From NCBI GenBank assembly GCA_031178005.1, contig JAPSJV010000008.1, forward strand, positions 1-64,000: DNA of 64,000 bases, written 5' to 3'. Made by a program: the position numbers and the translations under genes. How positions within the stretch are numbered: position 1 is the stretch's first letter; the number at the start of each line of letters is the position of its first letter. The stretch is from Pseudarthrobacter sp. (GTDB taxonomy: Bacteria > Actinomycetota > Actinomycetes > Actinomycetales > Micrococcaceae). This document shows, piece after piece, positions 9,928-19,191 of this stretch. Under the pieces are notes generated by a model. It searched no databases. It saw only the letters and a program-made list of their open reading frames with translations, and had not been told where the DNA came from.

Positions 9928-11625
9928 ATGCCTGATTCCGATCCCTTGCCTACCGGACCCCCTGCCCCCTCGAGCCCCGATGCCGGGAACGAACCAGCCG
10001 AAAAGAAGGGCGCCAGGAAGTGGTGGCCCCTCGCGGTTGCCGCAATTGCGGTTGTTGCCGTTCTGGTTCTGGCGTTGCAACTGTTCCGCCCGGATGCCGC
10101 CCCGCAGGTCGTGGAACAGCCAACCCAGTCATCAACGCCAACTCCAACGCCCAGCAAGACCCTCCCGCCGGCTCCCGCCGTCAATTACTACGAACAGGCC
10201 GGGCCGCCAGCCGGGTCACCCCTGGAACCGGTGGAGGCCCTGAGCGTGAAGGTGTCAGGTGAATTGGAAGGAACGTCCCTCCCGCGGGGCCTCACGGGCA
10301 TTTCGCTCGAGGCGACTGACCTGGGCGATGAGGATCTCAGCAGCAGCAACCCCACCATGGTCAAACTGCTGACTGAACTGGATCAGCCGGTGCTCCGCTT
10401 CGGCGGCAACGCTGTGGACAGGCGCTTCTTCTGGACGTCCAGCAATGAGCCGGTTCCGGGCTACCCGAGCAGCGCGGCGCAGCCTGCCCGTCCCGTGGGA
10501 CCGGCGGACCTGAGCCGACTCAAGACGCTACTGGACGCTACCGGTGCCAGGGTCAGCCTCACGGTGGACCTGGGCCACTACGATCCTGCCCGGGCGGCGG
10601 ACATGATGAAACATGCCACGGCGATCCTAGGTGACAAGCTCCTGAGCGTGACCATTGGCAACGAGCCCAACGGCTTTGTTTATAACGGCGTCCGTCCGGA
10701 TGGCTACAGCCTTGAAAAGTACCTGGAGGAACTGAAGGCTTACGCCAAGGCAATTTACGAGGTGGCCCCCAACGTTCCCATCGCCGGGCCTGGCGCGTAT
10801 GACCAGAAGTGGTGGCAGCCGTTTATCGACGCCGACATTCCGCAAAAGAAGATCCTCACGTTCCATAACTACCCGCTCTACAGCTGTGATGGCACTGATC
10901 CCAAGGGTTCGCCCACCATGGCCAACCTGATGAGCCAGCTGATGCATGACCGCGCGGCCGATTACCAGTCGGCGGCACTCAAGGCCGGGAGGGATGCCGG
11001 CCTTGAAACCTGGCTGCCGGAGACGGGAATCGCAGCCTGCCCAGGGTCCAATGAGACCTCCAAGACGCATGCTTCCTCCTTGTGGACAGTTGACTACGCC
11101 CTTAACGCGGCGCGATTGGGAGTCACCCAGGTTGGTTTCCACAGCTCGATGTTGACGTGCAAGGGCGGACCGCCCATGTCCGTCATCTGCAGCGCCGGAC
11201 CCTACCCCCAAGGCAACGGTGTGATGTCCGGACGTGCCAACTTCTTCGGCATGTCCATGGTTGCCGGCCTGGGCGAAGGAAAGTTCCTGAAGGTTGACGG
11301 CAAGGGCGGCGGCCTGGCCTATAGCTATGCCTTGCAGAATCCTGACGGGAGTACCTCAGTGGTGATCGTCAATGAGAACAACCCCGAAACTGCCGCGCAG
11401 GTGGAGGCCACCATCACGCTCCCGGACAGGCCGCTCACCGGAACCATGAGCCAGATGACGGGACCCAGCTACGCGGCCCAGGACTCCACCATGATCGACG
11501 GCGCCCTGACGGAACCCAAGCCCATCGCCGAACGGCTCACAGCACCTGGCTTCGGCTACGGGGAAACCACCCAGAAGATCAAACTCACGGCCGGAACAGT
11601 AACGGTCCTGAACTACACGTACTGA
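9928..11625 (+). CDS. Membrane-anchored glycoside hydrolase (clan GH-A, GH79-like)
   Basis: The protein has a short cytosolic N-terminus, one membrane segment (PLAVAAIAVVAVLVLALQLF, residues ~33-52), a Pro/Thr/Ser linker, and an extracellular TIM-barrel domain. SVTIGNEPNGF carries the Asn-Glu pair that marks the acid/base residue of clan A, and TWLPETGIA carries a likely nucleophile Glu. The C-terminal ~120 residues (ALQNPDGSTSVVIVNENN) form the beta-sandwich seen in heparanase/GH79 and GH39-like enzymes. I took ATG 9928 because GGAGAA sits seven bases upstream. The substrate is probably an extracellular or own-wall polysaccharide; the GH79 link is by eye. Confidence 0.75.
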   Translation: MPDSDPLPTGPPAPSSPDAGNEPAEKKGARKWWPLAVAAIAVVAVLVLALQLFRPDAAPQVVEQPTQSSTPTPTPSKTLPPAPAVNYYEQAGPPAGSPLEPVEALSVKVSGELEGTSLPRGLTGISLEATDLGDEDLSSSNPTMVKLLTELDQPVLRFGGNAVDRRFFWTSSNEPVPGYPSSAAQPARPVGPADLSRLKTLLDATGARVSLTVDLGHYDPARAADMMKHATAILGDKLLSVTIGNEPNGFVYNGVRPDGYSLEKYLEELKAYAKAIYEVAPNVPIAGPGAYDQKWWQPFIDADIPQKKILTFHNYPLYSCDGTDPKGSPTMANLMSQLMHDRAADYQSAALKAGRDAGLETWLPETGIAACPGSNETSKTHASSLWTVDYALNAARLGVTQVGFHSSMLTCKGGPPMSVICSAGPYPQGNGVMSGRANFFGMSMVAGLGEGKFLKVDGKGGGLAYSYALQNPDGSTSVVIVNENNPETAAQVEATITLPDRPLTGTMSQMTGPSYAAQDSTMIDGALTEPKPIAERLTAPGFGYGETTQKIKLTAGTVTVLNYTY

Positions 11626-11645
11626 GATAACGCGGAACGGCAATA

Positions 11646-11700
11646 AAAAAGGGAGTGGGTCCCGTCGCTGGAAACCAGCGGTGGGACCCACACCCTTTTT
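11646..11700. terminator. Long bidirectional terminator between glycosidase and ftsY
   Basis: AAAAAGGG (11646-11653) pairs with CCCTTTTT (11693-11700), GTGGGTCCC (11655-11663) with GGGACCCAC (11683-11691), and GCTGG (11667-11671) with CCAGC (11675-11679) around an AAA loop. A/T runs on both flanks serve both convergent genes. Confidence 0.93.
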
Positions 11701-11717
11701 ACTGAAGCTAGACCAGG

Positions 11718-12920
11718 TCAGTTCAGCAGCGCGTCTACAAACGATTCGGCTTCGAACGGCGCGAGGTCATCCGCTCCCTCGCCGAGTCCGATCAGCTTCA
11801 CGGGAACGCCCAGCGACTTCTGGATGGCCACCACAATGCCGCCCTTGGCGGTTCCGTCCAGCTTGGTCAGCACGATGCCGGTGATGTTGACCACCTCGGA
11901 GAACACGCGTGCCTGGTTCAGGCCGTTCTGGCCGGTGGTGGCATCCAGGACCAGCAGCACCTCGTCCACCTCGGCAAGCTTCTCGATGACGCGCTTGACC
12001 TTGCCCAGCTCGTCCATGAGGCCCACTTTGTTCTGCAGGCGGCCGGCGGTGTCGATCATGACTACGTCGACTTCCTGCTCAATGCCTGCCTTCACCGCTT
12101 CATAGGCGACGGAGGCGGGATCTGCGCCGTCGACGTCGGACTTCACCGTGGGAACGCCGACGCGCTGTCCCCACGTGGCCAGCTGCTCTGCCGCGGCGGC
12201 CCGGAACGTATCCGCAGCACCCAGCAGCACGTCTTTGTCCTCGGCCACGAGGACGCGGGCCAGCTTGCCAACAGTGGTGGTCTTGCCGACGCCGTTCACG
12301 CCCACCACCATCATGACGGCGGGCCTGTCAGCGTGCCGGGTGGTGTTGAGGCTGCGGTCCATAGTGGGATCCACAATCTTGATGAGTTCTTCACGGAGCA
12401 GCTCCCGCACCTGGTCCGGGGTCCGGGTGCCCAGTACCTTCACGCGTTCGCGCAGGGCGTCCATCAGTTCCATGGTGGGCTCGGTGCCCAGGTCCGCCAT
12501 CAGGAGGGTTTCCTCAACCTCATCCCAGACGTTTTCGTCGATGCGGTCAGCGGACAGCAGCGCCAGGAGGCTTTTGCCCAGGACATTGTTGGACCGGATC
12601 AGCCGTTCACGAAGCCGGACCAGCCGGCCGGCAACAGGCAACGGCGTTTCAACGGGCACAGTCTCCAGCCCGGCGACGTCATCGGGAACGTCGACGGCGG
12701 TACCCGGTTCCAGGGGCGGGGCAACGGTAGTGGGGGAACCCGGACGGTCCTCCACGAGGGTGCCGGTGGATTGGCCGACGGGTGCCTCGGGATCGTTCTC
12801 ATCCCGGGTGCCCGGGTACCGGTTGATGTTCTTCCGGGTTTTGACCAGGACCGGTATCAGCCCGCCGATAACCACCAGGGCAGCAACAATGGACACAATA
12901 ATTGGGAGGAGTTCATTCAC
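11718..12920 (-). CDS. ftsY: Signal recognition particle receptor FtsY
   Basis: FtsY is the membrane-associated SRP receptor GTPase that pairs with Ffh. The 400-residue protein starts with a real membrane helix (LLPIIVSIVAALVVIGGLIPVLV), an actinobacterial trait. An acidic/proline-rich linker, the NG domain with P-loop GVNGVGKTTTVGKLA, DTAGRLQNK and TKLDGTAKGG follow, ending in the membrane-facing LIGLGEGADDLAPF block. It starts at ATG 12920, 30 bases after the smc stop, and is the last gene of the coaD-to-ftsY cluster. Its partner ffh is about 7 kb away on the same strand. Confidence 0.97.
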   Translation of the reverse strand: MNELLPIIVSIVAALVVIGGLIPVLVKTRKNINRYPGTRDENDPEAPVGQSTGTLVEDRPGSPTTVAPPLEPGTAVDVPDDVAGLETVPVETPLPVAGRLVRLRERLIRSNNVLGKSLLALLSADRIDENVWDEVEETLLMADLGTEPTMELMDALRERVKVLGTRTPDQVRELLREELIKIVDPTMDRSLNTTRHADRPAVMMVVGVNGVGKTTTVGKLARVLVAEDKDVLLGAADTFRAAAAEQLATWGQRVGVPTVKSDVDGADPASVAYEAVKAGIEQEVDVVMIDTAGRLQNKVGLMDELGKVKRVIEKLAEVDEVLLVLDATTGQNGLNQARVFSEVVNITGIVLTKLDGTAKGGIVVAIQKSLGVPVKLIGLGEGADDLAPFEAESFVDALLN

Positions 12921-12950
12921 TCCCCTAGCTTCTCACAAACGCCGAATCGG

Positions 12951-15900
12951 CTATGCGTCGCTGCCGATCCGTTGGCTGATCACCGTGGACACGCCGTCAC
13001 CGCGCATGGTCACGCCGTACAGGGCGTCCGCCACCTCCATGGTGCGTTTCTGGTGGGTGATGACAATCAGCTGGCTGGACTCGCGCAGCTCTTCGAAGAT
13101 GGTGATCAGCCTGCCCAGGTTGGTGTCGTCCAGAGCCGCTTCCACCTCGTCCATCACGTAGAACGGCGAGGGCCTGGCTTTGAAGATTGCCACCAGCAGC
13201 GCCACGGCCGTCAGGGACCGCTCACCGCCGGACAGCAGCGAGAGTCGCTTGATCTTCTTGCCTGCGGGGCGGGCTTCCACCTCAATGCCGGTGGTCAGCA
13301 TGTCCTCGGGATCGGTCAGCACCAGCCGGCCTTCGCCCCCGGGGAACAGCCGTTCGAAGACCCGGACGAACTGCGCGGCCGTATCCTCGAATGCCTCGGA
13401 GAATACCTTCTGGACGCGTTCGTCCACTTCCTTGATGATGTCCAGGAGGTCCTTGCGGCTGGCGCGCAGGTCCTCCAGTTGCGTGCTGAGGAACTGGTGG
13501 CGCTCCTCCAGCGCGGCGAACTCCTCCAGCGCCAGCGGATTGACCTTGCCCAGCGCTGCGAGGTCCCGTTCGGCCTTGCGCAGCCGCTTTTCCTGCTCGG
13601 CGCGCACGAACGGCCTTCCCTCCGGAACTTCCTGGCCGTCGTTGTCCACGGCAACGCGCAGGGCAGCCCATTTGTCGGCGCCTTCTCCCGGGGCAACCGG
13701 TACCGGCACATCAGGTCCGTAGTCCTTGACCAATACGTCCGGCGTCATGCCCAGCTCGTCGATGGACCGGGACTCCAGAGCCTCGATCCGCAGCTGGTGC
13801 TGGGCGCGGGCCAACTCGTCCCGGTGCACCGTGTCCGTCAGCTCTGCAAGCTCCCGTGCCAGGAGGTCGTTGGAACCGCGCAGTTCCAGCAGTTCCCGGT
13901 CCCGCTGCTCGCGCTGCTCCTCTGCCAGTTCCAGCTCCGTTTTTGCCAGCTGCAGGGAAACATCATTAAAGGCCAGGACCTGGTCGACGGCGGCCTCCAC
14001 CGCCGCTGCGCGACGTGCCTGGATGCGGCGGCGGCGCGCCCGTTCGGCGGCTTCTTCGCGTGCCCGGCGTTCGGTGGCGGCTGCGCGTTCCAGGGACGAC
14101 GCCCTGTTCCGGGTAGCGGCCAACTGCTCTTCCGCGCTGCGCAGGGCAAGCCGTGCTTCCATTTCCGCGGAGCGTGCCTGCGAAGCAGCCAGCGCCAGGG
14201 AATCGCGATGCGCGCTGTCCGGTTCTTCCTCTACGGGTGCTTCCTGGGCCGCAGCCAGCCTGACGCTGATGTCCGCCAGGGCCTGTTCCTCGCGGGCGAT
14301 GTTGGCTTCGGCGGCTGCCAGGGAGGATGTGAGCCGCTCACTTTCGCCGGCGGCGCTGCGCAGCACGGAGTTGAGGTGGCCGAGCCGCTCCGCGACGGCG
14401 GCCAGGCGCGCATCTGAATCATGCAGCCGGTCCAACGCAGCGTCCGCGCGTTCCTGGGTCTTGTCCTTGCGCGCCTTCGCTGCCGCGAGTGCAAAGCGTG
14501 TGCGCTCCAGATCCGCATTGAGGCTGCCCAGGCGGCTGGCCGCGTCATCAACGGCAGCCTGCACTTCCAGCATGGACGGTGCCGTGGCGGAGCCGCCCCC
14601 TGCGAGTACAGCACTGCAGACATCGCCGTCACGGGTTACCGCGGCGAGCTGCGGATTCCTGGCAGTCAGCTCCGCTGCGGCGGCAAGATCCTCGACGACG
14701 GCGGTCCCGGCCAGCAGCGACGCTACCGCCCCGCGGTGGGCGCCGTCCGTTGTGGCCAGGTCGGCTGCCCAGCGGGCACCCTCAGGAAGTTCCACGGCGG
14801 CGGTTTCCGGGAAGGACCCAGGTCCCGGGGCCGATTCCAGCAGCAGGAAAGCCCGGCCCGCGTCGTCGTCCTTCAACAGCCGGATGGCGGCGGCAGCAGC
14901 ATCGGCGTCGGCAACAATAACCGCTCCGGCGGCATCGCCCAACGCTGCCGCGATCGCCGCTTCATAACCGGACTCCACGGTCAGCCGGGAGGCCAGGGCG
15001 GCACCGACTCCGGGAAGCCCAGAAGACTCAACATGCTCGGAGCCGTCTTTACGTTCAAGTCCCAACAGCAGGGCGTCATGGCGGGCGGATACAGCATCGC
15101 GCTCCCTTAGGGCCGTGGCCTCCTGGGCTTTGAGTGCGTCGATCTCTGCCGTTAGAGCGTCGAGGGCGTCGCTGGCGGCCTCGTATTCGGCGTCGAGGCT
15201 TTCCTCTCCTTCCTCGACGCCGGCAACCTGCGTCTCCAGGGCGGTGAACTCCGCCTGCGCTTTCCGACGGCGTTCCACTCCGGCAGCCGCGGAATCCCGG
15301 AGCCTGCCAAGTTCCGACTGCGCAGACTCAACCCGCGAACGTGCTGCGCCTACCTGCCCGGCCAACCGGGCCAGGCCTTCACGCCTGTCCGCTACGGCAC
15401 GGAGCAGATCCGTGAGCCGTTTATCCTCGGCCACCAGGGCCGCCTCTGCCGAGGTTTTGGTGCTGGTGGCTGTGGCCAGCGCGCTCTGCTTGTCCAGGAT
15501 GTCGCGTTCCAGCTGTTCCTGCTCCGCGCGCACCCGCTGGGCCTGCCGGTCCAGCTGATCGGGATCACGGCCGGAATCAGGAACGGCATCACTGGAACCA
15601 AGCAGCCTGCTGCGCTCCTGCGCCAGGCTGCCCAGCGATCGGAGCCGTTCCCGGACGGCGGACAGCTGGTACCAGGTGTCCCGCGCGGCATTAAGCCGGG
15701 GGCTGGCTTCTGCCGCCAACTGTTCCAGCGTGGCCTGCCGCTGCCGTCCCGCTTGCAGACCGCTTTCGACGGCGGCACGGCGCTCTTTGAGGGCCGATTC
15801 GTCGGCCACATCCTTCTCCAGCGATTCCTGGAGGGTCACCAGGTCGTGGGCCAGGAGCCGGGCACGGGCATCGCGGACATCAAACTGGACAGTCTGCGCA

Positions 15901-16541
15901 CGGCGGGCCACCTCGGCCTGCTTGCCCAGCGGAGTCAGCTGCCGCCGGATTTCGCCTGTGAGGTCGCTCAGCCGCTGCAGGTTGGCCTGCATGGCTTCAA
16001 GCTTGCGGACGGTTTTTTCCTTGCGGCGCCGGTGCTTGAGGATGCCGGCCGCCTCTTCAATGAATCCGCGGCGGTCCTCAGGGGTGGCGTGCAGAACCTT
16101 GTCCAGCTGGCCCTGGCCCACAATCACGTGCATTTCCCGGCCCAGTCCGGAGTCGGAGAGCAACTCCTGGATGTCCAGGAGCCGGCATCCTGCACCGTTG
16201 ATGGCGTATTCGGATCCGCCGGTCCGGAACAGGGTGCGGGAGATGGTGACCTCGCTGTATTCGATCGGCAGGGCGCCGTCGGAATTATCGATGGTCAGCG
16301 AGACGTGCGCCCGTCCCAGCGGTGGCCGGCCGGACGTGCCTGCGAAGATGACGTCCTCCATTTTCCCGCCGCGCAGGGTCTTGGCGCCCTGCTCGCCCAT
16401 GACCCAGGACAGGGCGTCCACCACGTTGGACTTGCCCGAACCGTTGGGACCCACCACGGCGGTCACGCCGGGCTCAAAGTCGAACGTCGTGGCCGACGCG
16501 AACGACTTGAAACCGCGGACGGTGAGGCTCTTGAGGTGCAA
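12951..16541 (-). CDS. smc: Chromosome segregation ATPase SMC
   Basis: SMC forms the condensin ring with ScpA and ScpB and compacts and segregates the chromosome. The 1196 residues show the head-arm-hinge-arm-head order: Walker A PNGSGKSNVVDAL near residue 33, two long coiled coils rich in Glu/Arg/Ala, a Gly-rich hinge around residues 510-670, the ABC signature LSLLSGGERSLTAVALL, and Walker B PFYVMDEVEAALDD near 1130. Translation begins at TTG 16541, giving MHLKSLTVRGFKSF as in homologues; an AGGAG lies about 12 bases upstream, a rather long spacing. It lies between mutM and ftsY. Confidence 0.97.
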   Translation of the reverse strand: MHLKSLTVRGFKSFASATTFDFEPGVTAVVGPNGSGKSNVVDALSWVMGEQGAKTLRGGKMEDVIFAGTSGRPPLGRAHVSLTIDNSDGALPIEYSEVTISRTLFRTGGSEYAINGAGCRLLDIQELLSDSGLGREMHVIVGQGQLDKVLHATPEDRRGFIEEAAGILKHRRRKEKTVRKLEAMQANLQRLSDLTGEIRRQLTPLGKQAEVARRAQTVQFDVRDARARLLAHDLVTLQESLEKDVADESALKERRAAVESGLQAGRQRQATLEQLAAEASPRLNAARDTWYQLSAVRERLRSLGSLAQERSRLLGSSDAVPDSGRDPDQLDRQAQRVRAEQEQLERDILDKQSALATATSTKTSAEAALVAEDKRLTDLLRAVADRREGLARLAGQVGAARSRVESAQSELGRLRDSAAAGVERRRKAQAEFTALETQVAGVEEGEESLDAEYEAASDALDALTAEIDALKAQEATALRERDAVSARHDALLLGLERKDGSEHVESSGLPGVGAALASRLTVESGYEAAIAAALGDAAGAVIVADADAAAAAIRLLKDDDAGRAFLLLESAPGPGSFPETAAVELPEGARWAADLATTDGAHRGAVASLLAGTAVVEDLAAAAELTARNPQLAAVTRDGDVCSAVLAGGGSATAPSMLEVQAAVDDAASRLGSLNADLERTRFALAAAKARKDKTQERADAALDRLHDSDARLAAVAERLGHLNSVLRSAAGESERLTSSLAAAEANIAREEQALADISVRLAAAQEAPVEEEPDSAHRDSLALAASQARSAEMEARLALRSAEEQLAATRNRASSLERAAATERRAREEAAERARRRRIQARRAAAVEAAVDQVLAFNDVSLQLAKTELELAEEQREQRDRELLELRGSNDLLARELAELTDTVHRDELARAQHQLRIEALESRSIDELGMTPDVLVKDYGPDVPVPVAPGEGADKWAALRVAVDNDGQEVPEGRPFVRAEQEKRLRKAERDLAALGKVNPLALEEFAALEERHQFLSTQLEDLRASRKDLLDIIKEVDERVQKVFSEAFEDTAAQFVRVFERLFPGGEGRLVLTDPEDMLTTGIEVEARPAGKKIKRLSLLSGGERSLTAVALLVAIFKARPSPFYVMDEVEAALDDTNLGRLITIFEELRESSQLIVITHQKRTMEVADALYGVTMRGDGVSTVISQRIGSDA

Positions 16542-16623
16542 AGTACTCAGGTTCTCCTGGAGTGGCTGAACATGCTTGTTATGGCGTCAAATCTACTGCG
16601 TCGACGGCCTTCCGGCCGGGAGG

Positions 16624-17604
16624 CTACCAGCGGCCGTTGCGGGGCCGGCGCTGGCAGACCGGGCAGCTGAATGACGAACGGTTCATAAACTGTTCCCGGC
16701 GGATCAGGGTGGTGCGTCCTTCAGCGGCACACCGGAGGCATGGCTGGCCCTCGCGGCCGTAGGCATTAAGGGAGCGCTCGAAGTAACCCGAGGCTCCGTT
16801 CACGTTGACGTACAGGGAGTCGAAGCTGGTCCCACCTGCTGCCAGCGCATCGGCCATGACGTCCTGGGTGTGGCCGATCAGTGTCAGGGCATCGGCTTTG
16901 CGCAGGGTCTCGGTGGGCCGGGCATAATGCAGCCGCGCACGCCACAATGCTTCGTCGGCATAGATGTTGCCAATGCCGGAAATGATGCCCTGGTCCAGGA
17001 GGACCCGTTTCAGCCCGCTCCTGCGCTTGCGGAGCCGGCTGTAGAAATGGTCAAAAGAGAATGCCGGGTCCAGGGGGTCGCGGGCAATGTGCGCTGCCTC
17101 CACCGGAATGAGCTGCTGCGGCGTTTCACCCAGGCCGCCGGGACCGCCGTCGTCCGTGGGGACCATCGCCGTGACAAACAGTCCGCCGAAAATGCGCTGG
17201 TCCACAAACCGCAGCTGGTCCGGCATGCCGTCGGCGGGGCTGAGCCGCAGCCGGACTTTCAGGTGTTTTTCATCCGGGACTTCCGGGCCCTGCATCAGCA
17301 GCTGCCCGCTCATGCCAAGGTGCGCCATCAGGGCCACGCGCGGAGCGGTTCCGGGTTCGCCGGTATCAGGAACATTGGTATCCGTAACGGCGTCCGCCTC
17401 CGCCAGCGGAAGCCAAAGGAACTTGCCGCGCCGAACGGCGTCCTGCACCACCGTGCCCTCGAGGTTGCCCGCAAAGTCCTGGGTACCCATCGCATGGCGC
17501 CGGATGGAACGGGAGTCCACCACGTCCACGCCGGTGATGGTACGGCCCACCACCCAGTTCGCCAGGCCCCTGCGGACAACTTCGACTTCGGGGAGTTCGG
17601 GCAC
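16624..17604 (-). CDS. mutM: Formamidopyrimidine-DNA glycosylase
   Basis: MutM/Fpg removes 8-oxoguanine and formamidopyrimidines and nicks the strand by beta/delta elimination. It opens with the diagnostic [14 protein letters not shown], where the Pro after Met is the Schiff-base nucleophile and the next Glu is catalytic. [10 protein letters not shown] carries the conserved Lys, and [17 protein letters not shown] the helix-two-turn-helix. The end is a C4 zinc finger with Cys pairs CLRC and CPVC. At 326 residues it is slightly longer than the E. coli enzyme (269), through insertions such as the Asp/Thr-rich loop at residues ~70-90. The start is three bases from the rnc stop. Confidence 0.97.
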   Translation of the reverse strand: MPELPEVEVVRRGLANWVVGRTITGVDVVDSRSIRRHAMGTQDFAGNLEGTVVQDAVRRGKFLWLPLAEADAVTDTNVPDTGEPGTAPRVALMAHLGMSGQLLMQGPEVPDEKHLKVRLRLSPADGMPDQLRFVDQRIFGGLFVTAMVPTDDGGPGGLGETPQQLIPVEAAHIARDPLDPAFSFDHFYSRLRKRRSGLKRVLLDQGIISGIGNIYADEALWRARLHYARPTETLRKADALTLIGHTQDVMADALAAGGTSFDSLYVNVNGASGYFERSLNAYGREGQPCLRCAAEGRTTLIRREQFMNRSSFSCPVCQRRPRNGRW

Positions 17605-17607
17605 GTC

Positions 17608-18342
17608 CTAGCTTCCCGGCGTCGTTTCCTGCGGTGCGGGCACAGCCGCTGTGGCCTTGCCGGCAGCTGAAAGTGCACGCCAGGCATCAGCGGCGGCTTC
17701 CTGCTCCGCTTCCTTCTTGGAGTGGCCGGAGCCGCTGCCGCGGGGTGTGCCGCCAACATGCAGCACGGCGGTGAAGGTACGCGCATGGTCCGGGCCGGAA
17801 CCGTCAACCACATACTGGATGGAGCCCAGCTGCCTGCTGGCGGCCAGTTCCTGGATGCTGGTCTTCCAGTCGGTGCCGGCGCCAAGGGCGGCGGCGTCCT
17901 TCAGGAGCGGACCTACCAGGCGCATGACCAGCTGCCGCGCGGTCTCGATGTCGTTGGAGACGTAGGTGGCGCCGATCAGCGCCTCCATGGTGTCCGCCAG
18001 GATCGAGGCCTTGTTCTTGCCGTCGGTGAGCTTCTCGCCCTGGCCGAGGTAGATGTAGTCGCCTACGCCCAGGCTCCGGCCGATGCCGGCAAGCGCGCGG
18101 GTGCTTACGACGGCGGAGCGCCGCTTGGCGAGCTCACCTTCGGGCAGCGTCGGGTTGTCCCGGTACAGCGCATCCGTGACGGAAAAGCCCAGGATGGAGT
18201 CGCCCAGGAACTCGAGGCGTTCGTTGGTGGGTATGCCGCCGTTTTCGTAGGCATAGGACCTGTGTGTCAGAGCAAGACGAAGCGTCCCGGCGTCAATGGA
18301 GACACCGAGACGCTTCAAAAGCTCTTCAGTTGAAGACATCAT
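17608..18342 (-). CDS. rnc: Ribonuclease III
   Basis: RNase III cleaves double-stranded RNA in rRNA maturation and mRNA turnover. The 244-residue protein has the endonuclease domain with signature NERLEFLGDSILG (catalytic Glu/Asp) near residue 40, a second acidic site in LADTMEALIGATYV, and a C-terminal double-stranded RNA-binding domain (WKTSIQELAASR...GSGHSKKEAEQEAAADAW). Two adjacent Met codons at 18342 and 18339 are both possible starts. It follows rpmF by 15 bases and precedes mutM by 3, so the three are almost certainly co-transcribed. Confidence 0.97.
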   Translation of the reverse strand: MMSSTEELLKRLGVSIDAGTLRLALTHRSYAYENGGIPTNERLEFLGDSILGFSVTDALYRDNPTLPEGELAKRRSAVVSTRALAGIGRSLGVGDYIYLGQGEKLTDGKNKASILADTMEALIGATYVSNDIETARQLVMRLVGPLLKDAAALGAGTDWKTSIQELAASRQLGSIQYVVDGSGPDHARTFTAVLHVGGTPRGSGSGHSKKEAEQEAAADAWRALSAAGKATAAVPAPQETTPGS

Positions 18343-18357
18343 CAGCCGTGTGGCCGA

Positions 18358-18561
18358 TTAGACGTCAGCGACCTTGCGGCCCTTGTATTCAAGGAACAGC
18401 GCGGTGCCGGCCGAGTCGGTAACGACCTTAGCCTGGTGCGGCAGGCTGTAGGATACCTGACCATTTTCGACGGTCTTCACCAGGTGGGGGGCAGTTGCCT
18501 TCCACTGGGAGCGGCGGGCGCGGGTATTCGCGCGAGACATTTTCCGCTTCGGAACAGCCAC
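18358..18561 (-). CDS. rpmF: 50S ribosomal protein L32 (cysteine-free form)
   Basis: A 67-residue ribosomal protein with the standard L32 opening [20 protein letters not shown]. The zinc-ribbon cysteines of the C+ form are absent: the region reads [22 protein letters not shown]. Cysteine-free L32 proteins are known in several actinobacteria. It sits between the DUF177 gene and rnc, as in most actinobacteria. Confidence 0.96.
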   Translation of the reverse strand: MAVPKRKMSRANTRARRSQWKATAPHLVKTVENGQVSYSLPHQAKVVTDSAGTALFLEYKGRKVADV

Positions 18562-18597
18562 GGCTAACTCATTTCTCTCTAGACAAACACTTACACA

Positions 18598-19122
18598 TCA
18601 ATTTTGCCGGTCAGGCTTAGCCATGTCGGCTAGGGCAGCCCAGCGAGGATCCAGGACCTCGTGGTGGTGCCCCGGCTCGTCTTCCAGGCGTGCTCCGCAT
18701 TCGGAACAGAGGCCCTGGCAGTCTTCCCGGCACACCGGCTGGAACGGCAGCATAGTTACTACAGCGTCCCGCAACACCGGTTCAAGATCGATCAGATCGT
18801 GCTCAACTCGACGTTGCTCTTCTTCGTCTTCCTCGTCCGAGGGCAGCATGCCTTCGTAGAAGAAAAGTTCCTGCACATTGACTTCGAGGTCATACGCAAG
18901 GGGATCCAGGCATCGGCCGCATTCGCCGGTTACTTCGACGTCTGCGGTACCTGATACCAGAATTCCTTCGTGTACGGCCTCAAGCCTCAGGTCCAGCCCG
19001 ACATCCGAGCCTTCCTGAACACCAATCAATGCCACACCAAGATCACTTGGTGCGGGTACATGCTCGTTCAGTGTCCGCATGCTTCCCGGGCTGCGCCCAA
19101 GATCCTTGACGTCAAACACCAA
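18598..19122 (-). CDS. DUF177 (YceD) family protein, large-ribosomal-subunit associated
   Basis: YceD/DUF177 proteins are encoded just before rpmF in many bacteria and are linked to 23S rRNA/50S biogenesis. This one has the family's LVFDVKDLGRSPGSM start, a CGRCLDPL pair near residue 70, an acidic stretch (SDEEDEEEQRR) and a second Cys cluster CREDCQGLCSEC near 130-141, probably a zinc site. The coordinate given uses TTG 19122. However, homologues carry about ten residues before LVFD, and upstream no ATG, GTG or TTG is in frame before a stop. The only candidate is an ATT at 19146 with AGGAG five bases before it. Confidence 0.88.
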   Translation of the reverse strand: MVFDVKDLGRSPGSMRTLNEHVPAPSDLGVALIGVQEGSDVGLDLRLEAVHEGILVSGTADVEVTGECGRCLDPLAYDLEVNVQELFFYEGMLPSDEEDEEEQRRVEHDLIDLEPVLRDAVVTMLPFQPVCREDCQGLCSECGARLEDEPGHHHEVLDPRWAALADMAKPDRQN

Positions 19123-19191
19123 GCGCGAACTAGCATCTCTTTTAATGAGAACTCCTGTTGAACATATGACCGACGTATTATCTTAGCCTGA

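Noticed and set aside
12333..14417. 694-codon plus-strand open frame opposite smc
   Set aside because: It is the antisense shadow of the high-GC smc gene: His/Gln/Gly-rich composition, no domain, and smc itself is full length and unmistakable.
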